DNA of 64,000 nucleotides from Pleodorina starrii (Eukaryota; Chlorophyta; Chlorophyceae; Chlamydomonadales; Volvocaceae), in NCBI GenBank assembly GCA_030267565.1, contig BRXU01000005.1, positions 4,095,501 to 4,159,500 of the forward strand, in the 5' to 3' direction. A program made the position numbers and the translations under genes. The first letter of the stretch is position 1. Each line of letters starts with the position of its first letter. Shown piece by piece: positions 1 to 30,115 of this stretch. The notes under the pieces were generated by a model. The model did no database searches and was not told where the DNA came from. It was given only the letters and a program-made list of their open reading frames with translations.

Positions 1-2457
1 CGGTGTTGCAGCCGGTCCCCGGGCCGTCCTTGCTCGGTCTCAGGCTGCACGCCGCCGCTACCGCGGCTGCGGCCGGTGCCACCCGCCACCACACCCGTCA
101 TACCTGGTTGCAGTCCATTGAGCAGCCCACGCCCGCCCTCACGCGCCCGGCCCGCCTCCCGGGCGCGTCACGCCGGCTACCGCATCTCCGCCCTCCGGCA
201 GCCGGGTGCGTGGTGGCATCGTGACTGCCCCTCGCTCACGTCCTCCCGCGCTTTATCACCGACTTTGGGGCGGGCATCTGCTCCAAGACGCAGCTAGCCG
301 CCGCCGGCTGTAGCCGCCGCCATTGCTGCCGGGCCGGCGCTATGGGCGCCCTCGGCTTTCCGGATGTCTGTGCAGCTGAGGTCGCCCCGCGGTTGTGACG
401 GGTGCTGCCGCTGCCTTGGCGATCCCCGGCGGGGCGCCGCCTGCAGAGCTTCATCTTGCATGTGAAGACCCTCAGTGTGCACTTACGGTGGGCGATAGGT
501 CCTTCCCTGTCCCTAAGTGTCCAACTCGTCTATGCCGTCATCAGCTGCCCTGCCGCATTGCCTTTAGCAAGGTCATGCATCACATGGTGTTCTCGGGTAG
601 CCTTGCCCCTGAGCCGGCACCCCCGGAAGCAGGAGCGGTAGGCGAAGTGGCGGGGGTCCTAGAGGGCGCAATGGCACGGGTTACGGGAGCCCAAGATATA
701 GCTGGAGGCGGGCTCGGCGGACCGGCACTGCAGGACGGCCGACAAGAGGCAGGAGCGGTAGCAGGTCCCCTCGGGGCTGGAGCTAGGGAGGGTAACTGGC
801 AGTCGCGGCGTGGAGACAGTAGGGTACGGCAAGACTAGGTCCACACCAGGCTTATAGGGCAGCGGGCTGAAGCCTGCACTGGGCACGGGGCATGACCGTG
901 TTTCCGCCGAGCGGTGTCGTTGGGTGGTATACTAGCTCCAGAACCACGGCGGGTCGCAGGACGCCAAACCATGTTAGTCCGGTACGGAGCGACGAGCATT
1001 GAAGCTTAAACACTGGAAAGTGAATTTCCGTAACTTTTCCTTATCCCTCGCTAAAATATTCTTAGCTAGTACATACTCCCGACCATGTAATAATCTTTCG
1101 ACCTCGTGTAAATTCATTGCAATGATGTCAGCTCGATAGGCATTTTTTCGGTGCGTTGACCAATGCAGTCCACGGCGCTAGGAAGCGACAGACGCCTGCA
1201 CCGCAAACCGGCGAGTGCCATTTCCTACTCAATATATGTCCTCCCACGGAACTCCCGCTGAGTACCTTGGAGCTCATATCAATGACGGGGCTAGCTTGAG
1301 ACAGCTTCGTTCACGTGCAGCATGGCCATGCATGTCAACCTGCCTCGAGGCGCGTCACCACCCCGCATTTCCGGACTACCACCACGAGTTGCACCAAACG
1401 TGCTGAGCATCATCACATCGCGCATATGCGTAGGCATTTAAAGGGCCTGAGAAACAGAACGCGTTATCAAATGTCGCCAAAGTTATTTTAACCGCGATTT
1501 TCGCCCGCGGACACGTTTTGCGAGTATGGTAGTGGTTAATTGATTAGTGGCCCGGTCTAGATGTTCTATTGAACATTAGACCCACAGAGTCGTGCGATCG
1601 CAACATGTTGCTGTTATCCTCTGTATTTAATCAATTAATTTATTACTATATTTGAATACCATAGTAGTCAACTTTATTATTGTTTCGTTTCGAAGACGTG
1701 CGTACGCGTTATTGGGCCAGAGAAGTCAAATGCACGGGTAAGGAGTACGACACCGAAGGTAAGGATTTGGTTAACAATGGTTCCCCTTGTAACTTACGCA
1801 TCTAATAATCAATGCCCCCTGCGCAGATCGTAAATTCCCTGCTCCGTACGGTCATCGTGCACACGTCTGTCACTCTGTCTGGATGCCGTCGAGGGAATTA
1901 ATCCCGTGTACGGATTTTTTCCCGCATCAGAACGTCGGAAAGGTTTGATCATGAAAAGCAGTACGCCATACAACACTCAATGTATCGGCGATGTCAGTAT
2001 CACTATCACACGTCAGAACATGCTGCTTTAAGAGATTACTACGTACGCTCGCGAACATGGAATGAACGCAACCTACACAACGAACTTCAAACTTTCCTCA
2101 AGGATAAATACGTAATTTAAAGCAAATTTGCGATAACAAGAAAGGCTTACATCCTATTGCTCGTTACAAAGTCGGCCAGGTGGTCACGGAGTCTGCCCCT
2201 GGCTGTGTTTTGCACGCACTTGCCCTTTCGTTTGGCGTGCGTCTGCGTTGGATCGTATTTGGGCTCCAGAGACGGCGAGCACGAGAGACGTGGTGACGCA
2301 TGGCAATAAGAGACGGTACGAATCGTCATTCTGAAGCAATGGATCTTTCGCCGGTCGTGTCCATGCTGAAATCATTTTATGTAGGCTGTTATGCGCTAAA
2401 CGTTTCTCGCATCCGCATCAGTCGATCAAACTCGCCGGAACTACCGGAACTGACACT
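1..2457. other. Gene-poor 5' flank of the kinase gene
   Basis: I see no convincing exon chain here. The first ~900 bases are GC-rich and open in several frames on both strands, which is typical of shadow ORFs in GC-rich algal DNA. From about 1000 to 2140 the composition is clearly AT-richer and carries one copy of a dispersed repeat (1530-1640). The promoter and 5' UTR of the downstream kinase gene should lie in the last part, but I could not identify a TATA box or other defined element. Confidence 0.5.
1530..1640 (+). repeat. Dispersed repeat family A, copy 1
   Basis: A block around GACCCACAGAGTCGTGCGAT recurs inverted at about 14655-14760 and directly, more diverged, at about 54735-54838. 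Shared parts include GATTAGTGGCC, TCTAGATGTTCTAT and CTGTTATCC. Three copies in 64 kb in non-coding DNA suggest a transposon-derived family. No coding capacity is seen. Confidence 0.7.
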
Positions 2458-2559
2458 TTGCCGTACCTGCAAGCAGGAACGGCGACGGCGCGCTTGACGT
2501 GCTGCCCATTGGTGTTCGCCGTCGTCGCTGTCACGGCTTACATGTGTGGGGCATTGCAG
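2458..2559 (+). CDS. Possible signal-peptide exon of the kinase gene
   Basis: This segment encodes a hydrophobic stretch (CCPLVFAVVAVTAYMCGA) ending at a GCAG|GTAGGC donor in phase 0. A TCTTAG acceptor at 2675-2676 opens the next exon in the same phase. A receptor kinase with an extracellular N-terminus needs a signal peptide, and none is visible in the ATG-initiated exon at 2677. However, there is no ATG in frame upstream of the hydrophobic run, so an earlier exon would have to supply it. The alternative is that translation starts at 2677 and this match is accidental. Confidence 0.4.
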
Positions 2560-2676
2560 GTAGGCGCGTGGCCCAGGAGGGGCGGGGCCCGGAACAGCGC
2601 AAGCCGAGCAACAAACCAGCTGCTGTGTGAGCAGGACCTTTCCTCTCCTCAACCCTTGTAACGGCCGTCCTCTTAG

Positions 2677-20634
<17,958 letters not shown>

Positions 20635-20668
20635 GAAGGCCGGATGCATGAGAGCGGCCGCGGTGCGC

Positions 20669-20717
20669 TGTAAGCCTGGCTCCTGAGCATCCGCGGGATA
20701 AGCCTTTACTGCTTACA
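20669..20717 (+). terminator. 49-bp palindrome-ended repeat supplying TGTAA after the kinase stop
   Basis: Second copy of the element at 3447-3495. It begins TGTAAGCC 35 bp after the TGA at 20632-20634. TGTAA is the polyadenylation signal of Chlamydomonas nuclear genes, so the repeat could provide the 3' end signal. The implied 3' UTR would be unusually short, so a later TGTAA may be used instead. Confidence 0.45.
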
Positions 20718-23357
20718 TGCGCGCGGTGATGTTCGCCATCCATCCAATGGCGCAGCCATACCGGTACGCACATGCATGCGTGCATTGATGGTCCTTCGGC
20801 GGCAGCAATGAACTGAAGGTTTTCTGAGTGCAACGCTAGAAAACCAAGGTTTTCTGTGAACTCAGAGGAGTTGTGCCCTTATAAGGGCACTGGTACGGCA
20901 CATGGTGCCAGTTACGGAGTCCGCGAAGGTGTGGAGGAGTGAATTTCGGGTTTTGCAGTTACATAGGGTGGTTTCCGTGAGGCTGTGAGCTTGAAGTCTC
21001 TAGCGATAGCTTTTGCGGTAGCCGGCCCTCACCAGGCCTACATAAAACACGTGTCTGGCTGGCATCGGTGAAGCTCCCGCATGCACACGGTTGGTGGGTG
21101 CATGCGTTGCACGCGCGCGGATGGCTTACTGGTTCTTCATTCATTCGTTTTTGGTTGATCGCGAGCGATAAGTAATGGTGAGGGGTCCCTGCTGGGCAGC
21201 GCGGCAAGTAATACAAGTAGTGTGCGAGGTTGGGAGCGCGTGGGTGGGCAAGGACCGGCGCTGAGACGTGAGACCTGCCGCAGTCAGTCAGGATGCATGG
21301 CGGCGCGCGGCACATATATAGGTACACAGGCATAGTATACAATCAACGTGCAGGGAAGGTCTGGCCCGTCGCAGCTATGGTCGGATCATCATCAGCGTCA
21401 CTCGCTATCTATTGGTCGGTGCTGGACACGCACGATTAGTTCGCTGATCGTTGGAATGCTCCCCATCGATTGAGCGCGTGCAACATACAGATAGATAGAT
21501 GATGCAAATGCTTTTACGGCACCGTGATTCGAGTGGTGATATGCGTGCATTTGGCGACGAAAGGACGTGTAACCGCCATGCATGCATTTGTTACACTCAG
21601 GCTGACGCGCCAGAAAGGGATACGAAGAAGCCCGATGGTCTCTGGCCACGTGGCCAGGCGCCGCGCGTGCTGGCTACAGCGAAGCTGAACATCATATTCG
21701 TCAAACCCGGCACCTATTCACTTGAACTGCGGCAGCGAGCATAAAAAAACGGTATCTCCCACGCACACCCTTGCCGTCCTACAATCACCGTTGATTACCC
21801 ATTAGCTAGCTAGCTATCCTAGGCGCCTCACTGTGCCGCGCCTCTGGCTGCGACGCGCAACCAGCAGGTGGGTGGCCAGGGCGGTTGCTATGACTAATGA
21901 TCCCAAGGCGCTCAAGCCTTACACGCACAGGTAGTCCTCGAATGTGGAGTTATCGTGACATGGTATGCAAGGTGCGCACAAGGTGCGCGTCTGTCTGTAC
22001 TGACCATAGATGCTCGTGCGCGCGCTGTGCAGACACACAGTGTGCGTGCTACGACTAGATAGGCCAGTAATAAAGGGCCCCCAGCTATCATCCTAAAAGA
22101 AGGTATACAAGAGCGTCTCTGGTTGCTGCCGGCAGAGCCATCGTTAACAGACACGCTGGATGTGTATGAATGATGAGTGATCAATGAAAGAGTATCGCTA
22201 ACTGCCAAGCATGCCGTGTGTGCAGCACTTTGTGCATATGCTCGCTCTTGGCACGGAACCCTACATTCATTTGTCACGCTACAGGCTCGTTAGCCTCGAG
22301 CCACGCCAATCCTGCAATTCAGCCCAATTATTTCTTCCACTAAGGCGTTGTATGTGCTAATCGTCCGCCTGCATGAGTACGTAGGTCCCACCGGCTAAAA
22401 ATGATGGACGGGTATGGCGAGCCGATCCACGGATGGGACTCCGCCAGGACTTTACGTCGGCTGCGTCGGTAAAGTTTCGGCTCGACAGCTGCGCGCGTCT
22501 TCTATCAGATGCGCCAACACAACACACAGCTAGCGAGCCCCCGCCACCCGGTAGTCGCGCCCTTTCCATCCCCGCCTCAACCGCGGATAGATCGGCTATT
22601 TAACTAGACAGTCGCCCAAACATCCATCTATCCGAAAGGGGGCATCACATCAGTGTGATGCCATGCATACCACTCGGCTAGCTTGTCAATACGTTGTCGC
22701 CCGCTTGAAACCCGGACCCAGGCACGTGTGCGTGCAATCCTCCGCACACGTATTTCGGTGGCACCGATGGCGGCATTAGACCGACTGGTGGATGCAGGTG
22801 AGGCCAAACAGAGCGCCAGACTTACAAGGCTCGGAGGTGACCTGCGAGGCGTGATGGCATCAATTGCAGGAGCGGGAGTGACGCGCGCATTATTGCCGAT
22901 CAGATGAACCGATGAACGACCGCTGACGGCGCGCCGGGTAGTCATTCTGGAGTCTATCTGGACGTGCCCCACCGGATCTTGTTCCACTGGGTCGTTCCCA
23001 TTCCCATTGGCGCCCACTGCACTGGAGCCTTCCTTTACTGGAGCTTCTATTATCGCTACGACGGTGTGATACCCCATTGACGAGCAACATGTGTTTTTGG
23101 TTGGGAAACCCCGCTAGTCTGTGGCGGCTGTTATGAACCTTCATTTCTGCGCGTGCCCATCCCATCACCAACCCATGGGTCAGCCCCTTCAAGGGAAATT
23201 GAAACGAGGCGGTCATATGAAAAGACGATCGGTCCATCGGTCCATACTCGAGCAATGCACGCACGAGGGTACCTGCCCCAAGCCATCGACTGAGATTTAT
23301 TAGGGCCAGAGGGGGGATGAAGAGTATAACTACATTCTAAGCGGAGCGACGACGGCG
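20718..23357. other. Intergenic region between convergent genes
   Basis: The kinase gene (+) and the SRCR gene (-) end toward each other across this stretch. ORFs occur on both strands, the longest being 22628-23077 (-). None shows a recognisable domain or convincing splice chain. I see nothing else definable. Confidence 0.45.
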
Positions 23358-26300
23358 TCAGCTTGCCGATGGCGTAAGGGTGCGTGGCAGGGTGGCTATC
23401 TTAAGATATGGATATATATTTGGGAGAAAGTTTTGGAAATCTGAAGATACTTTTGCCGTGCAAAAAGCTGAAGGTTTAGATAATCCGGCCTCACAGGTGG
23501 GCATGATATCTCCCGGGGACGTGTTTAGCCGGGAAAATCCCCTCCTAGACAGATCCTGACAGATACTCTCAGCACTTCTGAGCCAGGAGTATCTCTGGCC
23601 GTAGATACTCGGCAAAATAAGATAGCCACCCTGGTGCGTGGGGGCTAAATAAACACTGCTATATACCGGTGACAAATGGCGCGCGGCTACTTTCGTGTGG
23701 CTCGCATCCATTATTATGTCGGCACGGCTAGCTGCGACCCCGTCAATACGTACCCTAAGCTGCATTTCTTGGATGGATCGAAGGTCCTTCACGACGCTGC
23801 CCACCAGGGTGACCCAGTGGGTGTATTTGAAGGGATGAAACATGACCTCGTAGTCGTCATTTCTCACAATATGGCCTGCGGACAACCCACCACGCACGGC
23901 GCCGCAGAGGGGCTTCGCCTGAGTTGCAGCTCAGGAGGTCGCGGCACACGAAGATAGCTAGCGGGTGTCGACCGTGTGATGACCCAACCAGCCAAGGTGG
24001 ACGAACGGAGGGGGCACTTTCCAGGCATGGGCGCCCGACATTTGCTTGGGCACTGCTTGTGCGACAACAGCGATGCGGGAGAACGAAGTGCTCTGCATGG
24101 GTGCTTTCAGTACGTACAAGCGTGGCACCGACCCACGGGGGCACTGGCCCACACCCCGATCGGTGCTGTCATCCATGCATATGCCACCCCTGCAGCTAGC
24201 AGATGTGTTTGGCAACGTACAAACCGAGGTTTGCGTATGTTTGGCAGCGTACAAACCAAGGTTTGCGCGAATAGGCGAAGGTGGGCATTTAGGGAAATCG
24301 ATTGAGAGGCACGGGCAGCATGACGACTCTTGGGAATAAATGGCGTGCATTTTTGAGAAAGCCGCCGACGAGTACACCCGAGCCAGTGCAATCTCCATTC
24401 AGTAATTCAAAGCCAGCCGGGCCACTCACCGGTGAGCATTGACACAGGGCCCGTACTGAAGCCCGTAACAGTCACGAATGGGGAGAAGGGGAGGTCCGCA
24501 AACTGTAGTGGTACGACAGCGCGGCATCCGTACACCCGGTGTCAGTTGCTTGCGTAGGGGCTGCGTGACTGTTACCGTGAGGTCGCGTGCAGGCGTGCAG
24601 GACGCACGACCGAGCACGCACGCAGGTCGAAAGTCGAACAAAACAGAGTAGTGACAGTCCATCAAGTGGACGACAGTCCATCGAACGCAGCACGACTAAC
24701 CCGTAGCCTGAAGATCTAACTACCATACCTGATTGCACGATGTGTTCGCTACCACGTCCGGCGCGGCGGTGTCCCAGGCGGCGCCGGCCAGTACCCCCGG
24801 CGGCGGATAGGAGCAAAGCGGCGCCCACACCAGCTCGCCGTCATGACCGTTTGAAGAGGTATTAACAAGCAGCTCGACTCGGCTCAGCTCTCCGCCAAAG
24901 AAGTTGTTGTAGCTTGCGTCGGTACCGTCCCACAGATTGAGCTCCAGCGGAATGATGTTGATGGCGTGGGCCATGTTGGGAGCCGGCGGAGGCGGCAGGG
25001 GTGCAGCTGCACGCGCACAAACGTGCGTGGGTTGGGGTGCGCAGTGCAATAGTAGTAGAGGGAGGTTGAGCCATCCAGCAGCGGCCATAAGGAAGGATGA
25101 CACATGGGGGACAAGCGCACGGGAGGCGAAGTTGGGCGAACGTAACACGAATAAACGTTCGTTGAGGGATGGCCGTCGCGATGAAGAGCGAGGAGAGGCA
25201 ACGAGCCAACGACTGAGGGCCTTGTGAGTGTATCAACCCCGGGGCGCAGTTAGGTAAAAACGAATACGCGTATAAAGCGTATGAACATAAGCGTAGTGCT
25301 CTATAAAGCGCAGGGCTCGATATCATAATAGCACGTCCGCATTCCAAGGGAGCTTGTCAAGGGGCCCGGGGCCCCGATACACTTACCCGGCGGCGAGGGG
25401 GGCGGCGGCTTGCTGGCTCGCAACGGCTGGTCTGCGTGGGGAATTGCGGCATATTCACATGGGACATGACGCATATGCACGCAGCGGGAACGGGGAAGCG
25501 CGCATCAGCTTTGACCAGGCCACTCTACCATGCAAACCGGAATTCGGCCAAGATGTCGTTAGGTGTTCCGGAAAATAAAGTTTGCAAACGGGCTTCACAA
25601 GGCGGCGAAAATTAATGGAATAATTAATCAATAAATCAACCCTACCCAGGCCTCGCCAACTACGAAGATTTATATCGGGAACGGACTGACGGTGGGCGAC
25701 GGTGGGCGACGGTGGGCGGCTTCTTTTAAGCCCTCGCTCGCCGGTGCTCCCGTTCCCGATATAAATCTTCCTAGTTGGCGAGGCCTGGGTAGCCTCCGCG
25801 AATGCAGACCGCGGCGCGTCCTTTTAATTTATTAATATTAATACATTTATTAGGGTTAATTGATTAAATAATTAACTAATTAATCAATTAATTGACCCTA
25901 CAGTACCCAGGCCTCGCCAACTAGGAAGATTTATATCGGGAACGGACTTACGGTGGTCGAAACAACACGGAAATAGCTTAGACGACGAGCTACGTCGAAA
26001 TGAAGTCATGTGATGCTACACGGCGTTGTCACCTCAGGGGCCCATACGCCACACGGTAAAATGCACTTCGTATTGTCTACCGCCAGCGAGGATAACGGCG
26101 TCGCCCGGTACTGGCAAAGCCCCTTGTCAGCCCCAGGTCATGAGGAATTCATCTGGACTGGGAAGTGTTCCAAGAGGCAAGGTGAGCCATTCAGGCATCG
26201 ATCTACCTTCCAACTTTCCGCTGAAACTGAGCGACCTGGATTGCGCTACGCTAGAGGGCACCTGACTCCCCGCCCCATTCCGGGTGAAACGTTCATAAGG

Positions 26301-28716
26301 CTTGACCCCATCGGGGCTTGACTTGCACGTTACATTGTCCCCCCCTTAATTGCGAGCGTCCTCGTGAGCCTTCTTGCTCCTTTGAGAACTCTGGGTAGGC
26401 GACACGTGCTATCCGTCTGGTCGCAGTCCCTGGAACTCGATCCCCTGATCCTCGATACCAAATGAAACGTTCATAAGGCTTGACCCCATCGGGGCTTGAC
26501 TTGCACGTTACACCGGGCCGCCCCCGCCCCCGCCCCGGCCCCGGCCCCCCGGGGCCCCACCTCCGCCTCCACCCGCCCTGCCTGCACCGCTTTAACGGAC
26601 CCACCTGAGCACTGAATGGCCACGAGCTCGCCCTTCTCGCAGCTGGACGGGTACACGTAGCACTTTTTCTGGAACTTTGGCGGCAGCGCTATCCTTCCCA
26701 CTGGGAGGCCCGGGCCCATCTCGCTCGGATCGACGCACTTCAGGCTCCCGACGGGTCTGGGCCTACACGCAGGAACAGACGACACAACAGGGACAAGCAG
26801 GTTCGGGCGAGGGCCTGACTGGAAACGTCGCAATGTCCGACATTGAACATATCATGGGTCAGGCTGTGCACTATCTAGCGCACCGACCGTGCGTGCGCAA
26901 TCCAGTGCACGCGCCCTACCCTAGGGTAAGTTCATTCCCGGCACATGTGCGGTGTGGTTCCGGGCTAAGATCCGTGCTGGCCCGAACCCTCGTCGCGCAG
27001 CCTCTCTTTCCCTCAAGGACCGGCGCCTCTTGCCATTTGTCGGTTTAGGATGTCCGATGCGGTCCAGAGCCACACGCGAAAGTGAGCAAGGGAGGGTGAA
27101 CGCATGCATGTCGGTCATGGTCATGGGTCCGCGGGGCGAGTACACCCCCCGGAAGGCTGAACACGGCCACTTGACTGTGCTGCTTGGCAAAAGCATCATC
27201 GACTTACCGGTACCCTTCACTCTCCCCAAAGGTGCTGATGCCGCTGCCGTAGAATTTGCGGCCGTACGGACGCCCCATCACGTTGCAAAACTCCTATCCA
27301 GGAGGGACGGAACGAGGACATCAGCGGGTTCAAGGGCGTCTGATCGGCACTTCGGTAGCATTGAGATGGTTAGCACGCACGCAGGGCAGGATCGACATGC
27401 GGGTGGAGGGGAGGGGGGGAGGGCTGGAATGGGAAATGCCGGGGGCGAGCTGGATGTGTACGGCAGACGCAGCTCAGACATCGACGGAGCTTCAAGCCGG
27501 TGAGGAATGGCCTTGCGTGCGGCGGACCGATGGAATACGGTACCGCATCCTATCCCTCGCGATCGCACGGTCTTTGTCAGAGTCCCAAAAGAGTGGCGAC
27601 AGCAAACCACACACCTCCGCCGCCCAGAATCCAGGAATCGGCGCCGGACCTTCCACCCGGTTTCTCAACCGGTTGTTCGCGTCCGGCTTCACCGCCTATC
27701 TACACCCACCCACCAGGGCCCGCTGGTCATCGAAGCTGCCATCGTTGCAAAGGGGCGCCCAGCCGCCATTCTCCTCGTAGCCGCCTTGTGGGAAGCGGTC
27801 CGCAACAACAAAGGCTTCCAGCCGTCCGACGAAGCCAGCCCCGTACACCAGGCGCAGCCCATTGCGCGTGCCTTTGACGGCGAGCAGGTAGGCGGGGTGA
27901 GGCAGTGTGGGGCGGCAACAGTAGGAGCAGAGAATAATGGGGAGTCAGACGGGCAATCGACTTGCAGACTCGAGCGGTGCAGGATGTCTCCATTGTGCAG
28001 CTGGCCATAGGTTCAGTGCTACCAGAAGGGTGGTGTTAAGTGGTGTTGCTGCTGCTGCTATCCGATTCTTGGTCTGACTCTTGTGTACGCCTCAGAAGAG
28101 AGCAACGGGGTTTCCTTCTGTACTAGGTCACTTACGGATGGGCGAGGGCGGCCGTGGCGGCCGTGGCGGGCGCGGTGGCGGCGGACTAGGGGGTGGCACT
28201 GGTGGGCGCGGTGAAGGCAACGGCGGGGGACTCCGTTGTTTCGGCGGCGGTGGTCTGCGGGTAGGCTTCGGTGGCGGCGGCCTGGGGGAGCGCTTCGGCG
28301 GCGGTGGTCTGCGGGTAGGCTTCGGTGGCGGAGGCCTGGGGGAGCGCTTCGCTGGCGGTGGTCTAGGGGAGGGCCTCGGCGGCGGCTTTGACGACGATTT
28401 TGGAGGCGGAGGCAGGACACTGGTCTCATGCCCCAGATGGCAGTTCGAACCTGTGGATGGTGGCACAACAATCAGCGAAGAATGGGTGACGGCGAGGAGA
28501 GGCTGCGGTTTGTGAGGCATCAGGCAGTGATTGTACGAGCTTCGAGGTCGAACAGCTAATCTGTTAGCCAGTTGGTGAGATGGAAGACCGCGAAGCGCGA
28601 AGTTCGTTCTTACCGACTCCCGATGCGGCCAGGAGCAGCGCGTGCAGCCACCAGCGCAGGCAGGGGCTCCGTCGCGGCAGCTCCCAGCGACCGTGTTCCG
28701 ACTTCTGGCCCTTCAT
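23358..28716 (-). CDS. Secreted protein with Pro-rich linker and two SRCR-like domains
   Basis: Exons in coding order: 28716-28614, 28450-28136, 27871-27714, 27293-27208, 26762-26605, 25006-24729, 24502-24430, then 23929 downward. All joins are in phase. Exon 1 gives a signal peptide (CLRWWLHALLLAASG, ~19-33). Residues ~46-139 are repeats such as PPPPKPTRRPPPP, as in algal wall-type linkers. SRCR-like domain 1 (~141-273) shows GRLEAF, WAPLCNDG, FCNV, CYVYPSSCEKGELVAIQC. After APLPPPPAPN, domain 2 (~285-449) shows ELSRVELL, WAPLCSY, SCNQ; its C-terminal half is less certain. SRCR domains are extracellular protein-binding modules. The 3' end is unresolved: a possible donor (AGG|GTACGT) follows 23754, otherwise the frame stays open through a MITE to a stop at 23358-23360 (~580 aa). 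Confidence 0.72.
23388..23633. mobile_element. hAT-like MITE, copy 2 (at the 3' end of the SRCR gene)
   Basis: This 246-bp element is closely similar to 4355-4608, with the same CAGGGTGGCTATC/GATAGCCACCCTG ends. A perfect 8-bp target duplication GTGCGTGG flanks it (23380-23387, 23634-23641). Its length is a multiple of three, and the minus-strand frame of the last SRCR exon stays open across it. Confidence 0.92.
24211..24267. repeat. Two tandem small palindromic units
   Basis: CGTACAAACCGAGGTTTGCG and CGTACAAACCAAGGTTTGCG follow each other about 32 bp apart. Each contains inverted CAAACC/GGTTTG arms around a 1-2 base centre. They lie in the intron between exons 7 and 8 of the SRCR gene. Confidence 0.7.
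25642..25945. repeat. Short foldback element plus a third arm
   Basis: Arms 25642-25684 and 25750-25792 are 43-bp inverted copies (CTACCCAGGCCTCGCCAACT...). A third arm in direct orientation lies at about 25904-25945, after AT-rich TTAATTA sequence. Between the first two arms is a triple CGGTGGGCGA run. All are inside the 1.6-kb intron 25007-26604 of the SRCR gene. Confidence 0.85.
26285..26512. repeat. 50-bp direct repeat pair
   Basis: 26285-26334 and 26463-26512 are identical over about 50 bp, starting TGAAACGTTCATAAGGCTTG and ending TTGCACGTTACA. They lie 178 bp apart in the same SRCR-gene intron. They could be short terminal direct repeats of a small element or a local duplication. Confidence 0.85.
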
Positions 28717-29944
28717 TCTCCCGTCCTCGCTAAACCTCGCTGTTGCGTTGTAATCGGTAGTGGCGCCGAAGGCGGCCCGCCTATATGAAGGGGGAATAAC
28801 GGTTGAGTTGAATTGTTCGAAGGCCACTTTCGATAAATGAAAATCATCGTGTATTTCTCACTTTCTTAGGCGCGCGATCAAAATATACAGTTACCGCTTA
28901 CCGGGCAAGTGCTGGCCCAGTGGCGGGAGCACTCAAGAGAAACGAACAGAACGGATGACGGCGCCGCACCTATGCCTATGAGAAGCTCTTGTAACAATTC
29001 GAAGTGCGGCGATAAACATGCCTTTTGTATCAAACTGAGCCACCCGCGCAAAAGTACAGAACTGCGGGAATCGACGACGAAGCTGTTACAGGTTTCGCAA
29101 CGACTAACTGCCTCTGCCGCAATGCAGTTCAGAAATCAAACCTTTGCCAACGACAATATTTCTATCAGCAGCATATTGAATGGCCCCTGCTGCTACATTC
29201 ATCCCTCATGTTATGCATTGAAGCGCTGTCGATGAGAACTGCCACAATTCGAAATCGCCCTATCTACCGGTATCGAATTTGGGTTGTGCGCAACGCTGCG
29301 AAAATAGCCAGAAAATGCGAAATATATCTTAAAGTCGCTGCCTTATTTGCATGGCAAATTGTATCTGTTCGCGTGTTCGAAAGGCAATCTTCGTAACGCG
29401 AAGCGGGAAACGGATGTCAGCAACTAGTTTGTTTAGCATCCCGTTTATGAAATCTGGCAGCGCACGACCACAGCCAGTATCATAAACATTTTCCAAGGCA
29501 CGATTTGACGTTGGCCGCGGGTCGAATATGACACGCGGCGAACGGGGACATAGGCAGGCCGCGGTTCTTTTAAACCCCTCTTAACCTACATGCCCTATAC
29601 CAAGCTAAGTTAGTGTGGCTCACGGCCACAGCGATTGCAAGCTAAGCCGAAGGCCGTTGTCACGGCAGGCAAGAGTACAACGAACAAAGCGTGTGCCTGG
29701 CGGAAAGTCAACCCCCTCCCTAAGTCCCTATCCTAGCGGGCACGGCCAAATGAGGTAAACGGAGACCCGCGGGAAATCCGTCACAAATAAGCAACTCAGA
29801 AGATGTGCTCCACGCCAACCGCTCTCTTCCACAAAATCTGCTTACCCACCCAAGATTCGAACACGATCACCCCAGACCCCACACGATAGTCTGCTCCTAG
29901 ACCCCATGGACGGACAGCGAAACCTTAAATACCCAAATACATCC

Positions 29945-30115
29945 TGTGGACTTGGGAGCGTTAGGTAGGCGTGCGATTCGGAAGACACTAGATTAAGGGT
30001 CATGTAGTGGTGTCATCTATCTACTTGCGCGGGAGACCCAAATGGGTGCAACAGCTCTTCAGCAGCAGCTCTTGACAGCGGATCTTGACAGCGATGAATT
30101 GGATCCGTCCCTGGT
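29945..30115 (+). repeat. Dispersed repeat family C, copy 2
   Basis: Matches 5670-5820: GGACTTGGGAGCGT, GGGTCATGTAG, TCTATCTACTTGCGCGGGAG and TTGGATCCGTCCCTGG occur in the same order and orientation, with small insertions. Confidence 0.7.

Noticed and set aside
22628..23077. 150-codon minus-strand frame downstream of the SRCR gene, possibly further exons or a transposase tail
   Set aside because: No domain recognised and no in-phase junction to the SRCR exons found; left as unexplained intergenic sequence.
23676..23957. 93-codon plus-strand frame over the last SRCR exon
   Set aside because: The minus strand shows stronger GC third-position bias and joins exon 7 in phase; the plus frame has no partner exons.
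24430..24455. Shorter version of SRCR exon 7, starting at a later acceptor
   Set aside because: The longer 73-bp exon aligns in length and pattern with the corresponding part of SRCR domain 1; the short one does not.
26010..26321. 103-codon plus-strand frame
   Set aside because: Lies within a repeat-bearing SRCR-gene intron and has no recognisable domain or splice partners.
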